The notes under the pieces are model-generated. The model worked only from the letters and a program-made list of their open reading frames with translations, ran no database searches and was not told the origin of the DNA. 13,588 nucleotides of DNA from assembly GCA_937896105.1 (NCBI GenBank), contig CALBKR010000372.1:1-13588 (forward strand), given 5' to 3'. The translations under genes were made by a program, and so were the position numbers. Shown here piece by piece: positions 1-6,906 of this stretch (its first letter is position 1; every line of letters begins with the position of its first letter). Source of the DNA: an uncultured Bacteroidales bacterium. Lineage in GTDB: Bacteria > Bacteroidota > Bacteroidia > Bacteroidales > Bacteroidaceae.

Positions 1-483
1 GACATTGCCAAGGAGCCATATGTTGACAGCGACCGTTTGGGTTGTGTAGGTGCAAGTTTCGGCGGATACTCGGCAATGTGGCTTGCCGGCAACCACGAGA
101 AGCGCTTCAAGGCATTCATCGCACACGACGGTTTTTTCAATATGGAGCAACAGTACTATGAAACCGAGGAGAGCTGGTTCCCCAACTGGGATTTGGGCGG
201 TGCACCATACGAGAACCGCGAGGAGGTGAAACGCTCATACGCCAACTCGCCGCATAAGTTCGTGGAGAAATGGGACACACCAATCCTTCTCATCCACGGC
301 GACCGTGACTACCGCATCCTCTCGTCGCAGTCAATGGCAGCATTCAACGCAGCACGCCTCAAAGGCATTCCTGCACAGCTGCTGCTGTTCCCCGACGAGA
401 ACCACTGGGTTCTGAAACCGCAGAACGGCATCTTGTGGCAACGCACTTTCTTCGCTTGGTTAGAGAGATGGCTGAAGAAATAA
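1..483 (+). CDS. S9-family (prolyl oligopeptidase-like) serine peptidase, C-terminal part
   Basis: The reading frame is open from the first base, so only the last 160 residues of a longer peptidase are present. They form the end of an alpha/beta-hydrolase domain. The nucleophile elbow reads G-A-S-F-G-G-Y with the serine codon at 55-57. An HGDRDY segment places the acid aspartate at 307-309, and D-E-N-H-W places the catalytic histidine at 403-405. This order and spacing match the prolyl oligopeptidase/dipeptidyl peptidase group (S9), which cleaves peptides, often after proline. In Bacteroidales such enzymes are usually exported to the periplasm, but the signal peptide would lie outside the window. 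The stop is TAA. The next gene starts 31 bases later on the same strand, so the two are probably co-transcribed. The family is clear; the exact specificity cannot be read from this fragment. Confidence 0.9.
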   Translation, partial: DIAKEPYVDSDRLGCVGASFGGYSAMWLAGNHEKRFKAFIAHDGFFNMEQQYYETEESWFPNWDLGGAPYENREEVKRSYANSPHKFVEKWDTPILLIHGDRDYRILSSQSMAAFNAARLKGIPAQLLLFPDENHWVLKPQNGILWQRTFFAWLERWLKK

Positions 484-514
484 TGAGAAAGAGTAACAAT
501 TGATAACTATCACT

Positions 515-2383
515 ATGACAACAACACAGAAACTACAAAAGAAGCTGAATGATTCCAAGGCCGCACGTTGGAGTGCATTGGTTATCGTATCATTCACAAT
601 GATGATGGCCTATTTCTTCACCGATGTAATGGGGCCACTCGAGGCGCCGCTTACCACAAAGGGGAAACTCGTATATTTTGACAATGGCACATATCTATCG
701 GCCGACTCCCTATGCAATGTTAGTGTAGAAGAGGCTACAGCCATTGAGAATGTTACAGCAGGCAATACATACCGCATTGCATACAGCGATGACAAGGGCA
801 AATATTCAAGCGGCCTTTTCACTGTCAAATCGGTAAACGATACAAAGAGCATCTGCTTTACCAACGGTACAGTTCTTACTCCCGATTCCCTGAAGAAAAT
901 CAGTCTAAGACCGATAAATGAAGATGAGCAGTTTGTTGCAGGCAACAAATATGCTATAATGTATGCAGGCAGCAACGGCGAGGTGTTGAACGACACTTTG
1001 GTCGTAGACAAGGTTGCAAACAGGGTACTCAATTTCGACAACGGAACCAGCCTGACAGATACCGCGATCAGCATCATCGCACTTAAAAAGGATGTAGCTG
1101 ACGATGATATCAAGAAAGGTGCAGAGTTCAATGTCCTGCACGTTGACAAGGATGGAAAGATTGTAAACGAGAAACTCGAGGTCGACACAACCATCAAAGG
1201 TCTTGGTTGGACACCGACAAATTATGGTTTCTTCTCGGGTGCATACGGATACATCAATGTTTTCCTGCTTATGCTATTCTTCGGCGGTATCATTCTCGAC
1301 AAAATGGGTGTACGTTTCACCGGTATAATGAGTACAGGCCTTATGTTCCTTGGTGCTGCCATCAAGTGGTTCGCCGTAAACTCAACCTTTACAGGTGAGA
1401 TATTCGGTTTGCCCACACAGGTTGCTATAGCCAGCCTCGGTTTTGCCATCTACGGTATGGGCTGCGAGATTGCCGGCATTACCGTTACAAAAGTGATTGC
1501 GAAATGGTTTACAGGACACGAACTTGCATTGGCTATGGGCTTGCAGGTTGCACTAGCACGTGTAGGTACCGCTTGTGCAATGTTCTTCGCATTGCCTATC
1601 GCACAGAGTGCAGGCAGCGTAGCGACACCTGTTTTCATTGGAGCATCGGCTCTCTGCATCGGTCTCCTGTCATACATCGTATATTGCGTAATGGACAAGA
1701 AACTTGACGCTTCGGCAGGCGTTGAGAGAGTGAGCGCCGACCCCGACGAGCAGTTCAAGATGAAGGATCTGAAGGTCATCTTCTGCAACAAGGGATTCTG
1801 GCTCATCACCTTCCTCTGCCTCATATTCTACTCGGCAGTGTTCCCCTTCCTCAAGTTCGCCACAAACCTTATGATTATAAAGTACAACGTAAATCCCGAA
1901 CTTGCAGGTATGATTCCAGGCTTGCTGCCGTTCGGCACAATGCTTCTGACACCGCTGTTCGGTTCGCTGTATGACCGTATCGGAAAGGGTGCGACACTGA
2001 TGCTGATAGGTTCTCTGCTGCTTACCGTGGTACACGTTCTATTTGCACTGCCGATACTCAACGTATGGTGGTTTGCGGTAATTGTGATGATTCTCTTGGG
2101 TATCGCATTCTCGCTTGTACCGTCGGCAATGTGGCCCTCGGTGCCGAAGATTATACCGATGAAGCAGCTTGGCTCAGCATACGCGATAATCTTCTACATC
2201 CAGAACATCGGTCTGTCAATGGTTCCATTGCTCATAAGCAGCGTAATCGAAAGCAACACTGCAAACGGCACTACCGACTATACAATGCCTATGTCGATAT
2301 TTGCACTGTTCGGTGCTTTGGCTGTGGTCATTTCACTGATGCTCCGAAGAGCCGACAAGAAGAACCACTACGGTCTTGAATAA
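515..2383 (+). CDS. Major facilitator superfamily transporter with three inserted periplasmic repeats
   Basis: This 622-residue protein has about 12 membrane segments. I chose the ATG at 515; an in-frame TTG at 500 would add five residues. TM1 lies at about residues 19-40. TM2 is followed by the MFS motif-A sequence GGIILDKMG (residues 257-265), and a second motif-A-like GSLYDRIGKG lies after TM8, as expected for the two six-helix halves. A polar linker of about 30 residues separates TM6 and TM7. Residues about 46-235, between TM1 and TM2 where MFS proteins normally have a short periplasmic loop, hold three tandem repeats (separate entry). Without that insert the length would be about 435 residues, normal for the family. 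The substrate is unknown. The peptidase immediately upstream makes peptide or amino-acid uptake a reasonable guess, but this is inference. Transcription ends at the hairpin 11 bases after the stop. Confidence 0.9.
   Translation: MTTTQKLQKKLNDSKAARWSALVIVSFTMMMAYFFTDVMGPLEAPLTTKGKLVYFDNGTYLSADSLCNVSVEEATAIENVTAGNTYRIAYSDDKGKYSSGLFTVKSVNDTKSICFTNGTVLTPDSLKKISLRPINEDEQFVAGNKYAIMYAGSNGEVLNDTLVVDKVANRVLNFDNGTSLTDTAISIIALKKDVADDDIKKGAEFNVLHVDKDGKIVNEKLEVDTTIKGLGWTPTNYGFFSGAYGYINVFLLMLFFGGIILDKMGVRFTGIMSTGLMFLGAAIKWFAVNSTFTGEIFGLPTQVAIASLGFAIYGMGCEIAGITVTKVIAKWFTGHELALAMGLQVALARVGTACAMFFALPIAQSAGSVATPVFIGASALCIGLLSYIVYCVMDKKLDASAGVERVSADPDEQFKMKDLKVIFCNKGFWLITFLCLIFYSAVFPFLKFATNLMIIKYNVNPELAGMIPGLLPFGTMLLTPLFGSLYDRIGKGATLMLIGSLLLTVVHVLFALPILNVWWFAVIVMILLGIAFSLVPSAMWPSVPKIIPMKQLGSAYAIIFYIQNIGLSMVPLLISSVIESNTANGTTDYTMPMSIFALFGALAVVISLMLRRADKKNHYGLE
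665..1201 (+). repeat. Three tandem ~60-residue protein repeats within the MFS gene
   Basis: Three units of 60, 59 and about 60 codons start near 665, 845 and 1022. Each opens with F-[D/T]-N-G-T-x-L-[S/T]; the Phe codons are at 677, 857 and 1034. A run of about 30 residues leads to [A/K]-G-x-x-[Y/F]-x-[I/V], then a D/N-G turn and a hydrophobic strand ending in V-[K/D]. The alternating polar/hydrophobic pattern suggests small beta-rich units. The DNA of the units has diverged, so this is an old protein-level duplication and not a recent DNA repeat. I do not recognise the domain. Confidence 0.85.
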
Positions 2384-2393
2384 GAGTAACACA

Positions 2394-2441
2394 TATATAA
2401 TAAACGATGGCAACCGTGCGGTTGCCATCGTTTATTATATA
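2394..2441. terminator. Bidirectional hairpin terminator between convergent genes
   Basis: A perfect 22-bp stem (2394-2415 with 2420-2441) closes a 4-base loop, GTGC. The core is GC-rich and the outer arms are A/T-rich, so the 3' arm supplies a U-rich end in either direction. It lies 11 bases after the MFS stop codon and 9 bases beyond the stop of the small minus-strand ORF, so it can end transcription from both sides. Confidence 0.85.
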
Positions 2442-2450
2442 ATCCAAATT

Positions 2451-2636
2451 TCAGTTAAGTACTATTTCCCGCATATCACCGTCAATGCCTCGCTGCACCC
2501 TGAAATTCCTTGCGAAATTCTTAAGGAACTCGAGCGATGTAATGCTCGGCTTTGGAAATTTCTCTGTCTTAAGAGCCTGTTTAATCAATGACTCTGCACT
2601 GTTCAATTCAGGAGTAGATGTTTTATCCATAGGCAT
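2451..2636 (-). CDS. Small conserved-looking hypothetical protein (61 residues)
   Basis: This short minus-strand ORF has an ATG at 2636 (M-P-M-D); a second ATG at 2630 would give 59 residues. The protein is soluble, charged and probably helical. Its second half reads LEFLKNFARNF, then RVQRGIDGDMREIVLN to the end. I have a vague recollection of similar ~60-residue Bacteroidales proteins with an FLxxFAR core and a C-terminal Asn, but I cannot verify this. In its favour, it stops 9 bases before a strong hairpin and fills the gap between that hairpin and the sigma gene's terminator. Against it, it is short and has no clear promoter or ribosome-binding site. No function is assigned. Confidence 0.55.
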   Translation of the reverse strand: MPMDKTSTPELNSAESLIKQALKTEKFPKPSITSLEFLKNFARNFRVQRGIDGDMREIVLN

Positions 2637-2678
2637 TCACTTTTGCTTGTTCTGATATAATAACGCAGCAGAAAAGAA

Positions 2679-2723
2679 AAAAGTATATACCGGGTTAGAT
2701 TTTTTTCCTTGGTATATACTTTT
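2679..2723 (-). terminator. Rho-independent terminator after the sigma factor gene
   Basis: A 13-bp perfect stem (2679-2691 with 2711-2723) encloses a 19-base loop. Read on the minus strand, it lies 47 bases beyond the sigma gene stop and is followed by a T-rich run (complement of 2671-2680). The stem is mostly A/T, so it is probably of moderate strength. The small ORF downstream would then need readthrough or its own promoter. Confidence 0.6.
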
Positions 2724-2770
2724 AACAAATAATTGCAAAATGGAACGCAACCTAGCGACCCTATGCCATA

Positions 2771-3364
2771 TCACTCAAGCACCAGCGATATATTCTTCTC
2801 GGCTGCTATGCGGCGCATATTCAGTATCGCATAGCGCATACGGCCGAGAGCGGTATTGATGCTGACACCTGTGATGTCAGCAATATCCTTGAACGACAAA
2901 TCCTGATAGTAGCGCATAAAGACCACCTCACGTTGGCAGTCCGGCAACTCATTGATGAGCATACGCACATCGCTGAGCACCTGCTCGTTCACCATACGGT
3001 TCTCAATAGTACCCTCGGCGAGTTTGGCATCGTTGAGCAGGTCAACCTCGGTATCATCGTTAGAGACTGTATTCTCATTCCTCTCGATACGGAACTGATC
3101 GATTACGAGATTGTGTGCAATGCGTGTTATCCAGGCTGCAAACTTGCCGTCGTTGGTGTAACGGCCCTGTTGCAAGGTAACGATAGCCTTGACAAAGGTC
3201 TCTTGAAAGATATCCTCTGCCACCTCACGCGAACGTACAATAAAGAATATATAGTTGAATAACCTCTCCTTATGACGGTTCAGCAAAACATCAAATGCCG
3301 AATTGTTGCCCTCCAAATAAAGTGTGACCAATACATCATCGGTCATCTGCTTTAATTTATCCAT
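2771..3364 (-). CDS. RNA polymerase sigma factor, sigma-70 family, ECF-like
   Basis: This 197-residue protein has the two-domain layout of small ECF sigma factors. Region 2 covers about residues 22-95, with FxxLLxRHKERLFNYIFFIV, then EDIFQETFVKA, and a region 2.4-like AAWITRIAHNLVIDQFR. Region 4 covers about residues 130-185, with L-P-x-x-Q-R-E-V and a helix-turn-helix around LSFKDIADITGVSINTALGRMRYA. It directs RNA polymerase to a specific promoter set. No anti-sigma factor gene lies next to it on either side, so its control is not obvious; some Bacteroidetes ECF factors are stand-alone. The ATG at 3364 gives a natural N-terminus. The 200 bases upstream are very A/T-rich, and I found no convincing -7/-33 pair there. 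It sits downstream of the Fmt operon but is separated from it by a hairpin. Confidence 0.93.
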   Translation of the reverse strand: MDKLKQMTDDVLVTLYLEGNNSAFDVLLNRHKERLFNYIFFIVRSREVAEDIFQETFVKAIVTLQQGRYTNDGKFAAWITRIAHNLVIDQFRIERNENTVSNDDTEVDLLNDAKLAEGTIENRMVNEQVLSDVRMLINELPDCQREVVFMRYYQDLSFKDIADITGVSINTALGRMRYAILNMRRIAAEKNISLVLE

Positions 3365-3509
3365 TATTTCTACTGTTAAAATTGAAGTAGAGATTTTTCT
3401 ATAGGCAACTGTTTTTTAGGTTATTGTTAGAATTATCGTCGCAAAGGAAAGAAAATAAAATTTCAATTCCAAATATTTTTTTAAAAAAATAGCTTTTTAA
3501 CACAATATG

Positions 3510-3539
3510 AAGGACCCGCATACGTTATTGCGAGCCCTT
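3510..3539 (-). terminator. Likely terminator after fmt
   Basis: On the minus strand the sequence folds into a 12-bp stem (3539-3528 side with 3521-3510 side; 8-base loop) that contains two G-U pairs. On the plus strand those positions would be mismatches, so the hairpin is specific to minus-strand RNA, the direction of fmt. It starts 26 bases after the fmt stop. There is no immediate U-run; T-rich sequence comes about 20 bases later, which weakens the call. Confidence 0.45.
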
Positions 3540-3564
3540 TTACATCAAAAAGAGATTCATTCCT

Positions 3565-4554
3565 TCACTTGACAAGTTGTAACCCCTCAAAGGAGAATCC
3601 ACGCATGAGATCGGCCACAGGCATACGCTTCTTGCCGGCAAGCTGCACATCTGTCAACGATATGTAACCGTCCTCTACCGCCACCTTCAAAAAGTTCTTG
3701 TTGTCACATAGGAGCGTTCCCGCCTCCTTGCCGTGAGCCGTATATTCCCTAGCAACAGCGTAGACCTTGAGAGCAACGGTATGCCCATCGGGTGCAACGA
3801 ACTCGCACCAGGCTGCCGGATAAGGCGACATACCGCGGACAAAATTGTATATACCGTCGACACTGCCGCTCCAGTCGATGCGACAAGTATCGCGGAAAAT
3901 CTTGGGCGCAGGGCGAAGTTCTGACTCCGAAAGATACATCGTATTCTGTGCCATTGCGACAGCATTACCGCCAACTATTGCCTCTACAGTGCGCAACACA
4001 GTCTCGCCACCCTGCAGCATCAGTTTATCGTGCAAGGTACCGGCAGTATCGTTCTCGTCAATAGCCACCACATCGCGGTAGATAATATCACCTGTATCTA
4101 TCTCGTGTTTCAGGAAGAAGGTAGTAACACCAGTCTCCTTGTCACCGTTTATTATAGCCCAGTTTATCGGAGCAGCACCACGATACTGCGGCAACAGCGA
4201 AGCGTGCAGATTGAAAGTTCCCAGGCGTGGCATATTCCAGACGCTCTCGGGTAGCATACGGAAAGCCACCACTATCTGCAGGTCGGCACCCCAGGCACGC
4301 AATGCACTATGGAACTCTACGTCCTTCAACGATTCCGGCTGCAGGACCGGCAGTCCCTGCTCAACGGCATACCGCTTCACAGGACTCATAAGCAGTTGGT
4401 TGCCGCGCTTGTTTATCATCTTGTCGGGCATAGTTACTACACCCACAATCTCATAGCCGCAATCCTCACAGGCGCGCTGTTTCTCGAGCAGGCGGCGCAA
4501 TGGCTCGACTGCAAAATCGGGTGTTCCCAGGTATGTAATCTTAAGCTTTAGCAT
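3565..4554 (-). CDS. fmt: Methionyl-tRNA formyltransferase
   Basis: Fmt transfers a formyl group from 10-formyltetrahydrofolate to Met-tRNA(fMet), making the initiator tRNA for translation. The 329-residue protein has the usual N-terminal Rossmann-like formyltransferase domain (YLGTPDFAVEPL at residues 8-19) and a C-terminal domain to the end. The catalytic set is visible: N115 and H117 in FNLHASLLP and D153 in EIDTGDI. Each is seven residues beyond E. coli N108/H110/D146. The folate-pocket signature SLLPQYRGAAPIN is at 119-131. I chose the ATG at 4554, two bases after the ClC stop; a TTG at 4560 would overlap that stop. It is the last gene of the operon. Because the ClC frame upstream is broken, translation reaching fmt may be affected (see findings). 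Confidence 0.97.
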   Translation of the reverse strand: MLKLKITYLGTPDFAVEPLRRLLEKQRACEDCGYEIVGVVTMPDKMINKRGNQLLMSPVKRYAVEQGLPVLQPESLKDVEFHSALRAWGADLQIVVAFRMLPESVWNMPRLGTFNLHASLLPQYRGAAPINWAIINGDKETGVTTFFLKHEIDTGDIIYRDVVAIDENDTAGTLHDKLMLQGGETVLRTVEAIVGGNAVAMAQNTMYLSESELRPAPKIFRDTCRIDWSGSVDGIYNFVRGMSPYPAAWCEFVAPDGHTVALKVYAVAREYTAHGKEAGTLLCDNKNFLKVAVEDGYISLTDVQLAGKKRMPVADLMRGFSFEGLQLVK

Positions 4555-4556
4555 AA

Positions 4557-6325
4557 TCAATCAGATGTAAATTCCAACAATGTGTTACGATAGGCTGTAA
4601 AGACGGCCGATTTGGATATAAAGCCTATGTACTCTCCTGTGGTATCCTCGACCGGCAGGTTCCAGGCACCGGTTTCCTCGAATTTGCGCATTACAACATC
4701 CATAGGTTCCTCAATACTGAGCCTTTCAGGTACCTGACGCATAAGCGATGCCACCGAGTAGCGGTGATAGAGCTCTTGACGGAACATTATGTGCCTTATA
4801 TCATCAAGGTAGATGACACCCACAAGATGCTTAGCAGCATTGAGCACAGGGAAAATATTACGTTTTGTCTTTGCAACCACCGATGTAAGGGCGCCCAAAT
4901 CCATCTCTGGACTGACGGGCATAAAGTTTTTCTCAACCACATCAGATACCTTTAGTGTTGTCAGCACAGCCTGATCCTTATCGTGCGTAATGAGCTCACC
5001 GCGTTGCGCAAGACGCACTGCATAGATATTATTGCTGTCAAAAATCCTCACTGTGAGGTAGGACGACACCGACACCATCATCAAGGGCAGGAATAGCGAA
5101 TATCCGCCTGTCAGCTCAGCAATAAGGAAGACACCTGTCAACGGAGCGTGGAACACGCCCGACATCAGAGCTGCCATTCCAAAAAGAGCAAAGTTCTCAT
5201 TAATAACCCCTGCACCGGCATTATTACACAGGCTTGCAAAGAGATAACCTGCGACGCACCCCAAGAAGAGACTGGGTGCGAATATACCGCCACAGCCACC
5301 TGCACAGTTGGTCACGGTAGAGGCAACAGCCTTGAAAACCACAACCAGGAACATAAACAACAGCAAGAGGTCGGTATGGCTCGAGAACAAAGATTTCTCA
5401 AGAATCATCTCGGATGTCTCAGGGGAACCGTCTATCAACAGGTTTATTGTTTCATATCCTTCGCCATACAACGGTGGGAAAAGAAATATAAGCACACTCA
5501 ATGCACTGGCTCCAATCAATAACCTTGTATACGGGCTCTTGAACCTCTTGAAAAACTTTTCAAGACCAACTGTAACCTTTGTAAAATAGAGCGACACAAG
5601 GCCACAAACCACACCAAGCAATAATACATAAGGTACGCGCGAGAGTTCAAACACATCGTCTTGGTTCCCATTAGGACATACGAAAGTGTTGCCGCAGTAA
5701 CACTCGATATGAGCAAAGGCAACAACGACGACATTGTGAGGTCTATCATCAGCACCTCTATCACGAATACAAGACCAGCTATGGGAGCCTTGAAGATACC
5801 CGATACAGCACCTGCAGCACCGCAGCCGATGAGCAGCATCATAACCTTCTTCTCCATCTTGAACAGGCTGCCAAGGTTGGAGCCTATTGCAGAACCGGTC
5901 ATCACGATAGGAGACTCGGCACCCACCGAACCACCGAAACCGATGGTGATGCCGCTGGCAATCATTGACGACCACGTATTGTGACGGCGTATCCTTCCCA
6001 TACGGCACGAAATGGCGTAAAGAACCTTTGTCACACCGTGGCTTATATCGTCGCGCACCACTTTACGTATGAAAAGGCCTGTAATGAAGACGCCAACAAC
6101 GGGATACACAAGATAGAGCCAGTTGAAGGTATGTGGGTCGAAATGACCGGTAAGCAGATGCTGTATGAAATGTATGAAATGCTTCAGCAAATATGCAGCC
6201 AATGCCGATAGGACACCGACAAGAAAACTGAGCACAAGCACGAATTGCCTGTGCGAAATATGCTTCTTGCGCCAACGGTTGAAGCGGTCTATCAGCGTCG
6301 GGGAAGTCTGCTTTCCGTCCATCAT
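4557..6325 (-). pseudogene. ClC-family chloride channel/transporter with CBS domains, frameshifted
   Basis: Two overlapping minus-strand frames encode one ClC protein. The first (from ATG 6325) carries the cytoplasmic N-terminus and the first half of the membrane domain. Its selectivity motif is GSVGAESP, with the gating glutamate at E137. The first frame is sensible to about SYVLMGT and then runs into unrelated sequence, stopping at 5516. The second frame resumes at about FELSRVPYVLLLG, carries GGCGGIFAPSLFLG and the remaining helices, and ends with two CBS domains. The change of frame lies within 5650-5670. The span of 1769 bases is one base short of a multiple of three. Repaired, the protein would have about 590 residues. 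Where E. coli ClcA has the proton glutamate E203, this protein has V181 after E180. The ATG overlaps the tsaC TGA by four bases. This may be a true lesion or an assembly error. Confidence 0.88.
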
Positions 6326-6894
6326 TGTCTGATAATGGTTATTGTACCGTTTTTTGTCAGTTTTATTATGCTCGATGATTTTGACTTTCCCTTTTCGAGC
6401 TGCTTATAGCCCACCACATAATCCACAGCCGCCACTATATCGGGATTTATTTCGCTGAAATTATTAGGTGTAGGGTCGCCACTGATGTTGGCCGATGTAG
6501 AAACAACCGCTTTCTGGAAACGGTAGCACAACTCCTTCGAGAACATCTCCTGTGTCACCCTGATACCCACACTGCCATCCTCGGCAATGAGATTAGGCGC
6601 AAGGTTACGTGCATCATCATATATTATTGTCAGCGGTTTGTCGGCAAGTTCCACCAAATCCCACGCTACAGCAGGCACACTACCCACATAACGGGCAAGA
6701 CGGTCGGCGCTATCCACAAGCAACAGCATAGCCTTGCTGTCGGCACGTTTCTTAATCTCGAACACCCTCTTTACAGCATCGGCATTGGTAGCATCGCAAC
6801 CGATACCCCACACGGTATCTGTGGGATAGAGTATCACGCCACCCTTTCGCATCACCTCAATGCATTTCCTCACTTCATCAGCAATAGTACCCAT
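6322..6894 (-). CDS. tsaC: L-threonylcarbamoyladenylate synthase (Sua5/YrdC/TsaC family)
   Basis: The enzyme makes threonylcarbamoyl-AMP from threonine, bicarbonate and ATP, the first step of t6A modification at position 37 of ANN-decoding tRNAs. The 190 residues form a single YrdC domain without the extra C-terminal Sua5 domain, so it is the short TsaC type. Visible signatures are YPTDTVWGIGCDA from residue 23, IKKRADSKAM at 47-56, and STSANISG at 132-139. The ATG at 6894 follows the prfC stop by 12 bases. Its TGA overlaps the ClC ATG by four bases (ATGA), which suggests translational coupling. The family also includes YciO-like proteins of less certain role. The symbol follows the short domain architecture. 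Confidence 0.93.
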   Translation of the reverse strand: MGTIADEVRKCIEVMRKGGVILYPTDTVWGIGCDATNADAVKRVFEIKKRADSKAMLLLVDSADRLARYVGSVPAVAWDLVELADKPLTIIYDDARNLAPNLIAEDGSVGIRVTQEMFSKELCYRFQKAVVSTSANISGDPTPNNFSEINPDIVAAVDYVVGYKQLEKGKSKSSSIIKLTKNGTITIIRQ

Positions 6895-6906
6895 CGCTCA
6901 CTACAT

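Noticed and set aside
610..1197. 195-codon minus-strand open frame over the MFS repeat region
   Set aside because: The plus-strand frame is continuous with the MFS protein on both sides; the antisense frame has no motif.
3365..3500. A promoter for the sigma factor gene in the A/T-rich upstream region
   Set aside because: Only imperfect -7-like matches (such as AATATTTG) without a well-placed -33 box; not strong enough to list.
5681..6008. N-terminal part of the second ClC frame as a separate protein start
   Set aside because: Residues upstream of the resumed homology are not ClC-like; the true N-terminus is in the other frame, so this is one broken gene and not two.
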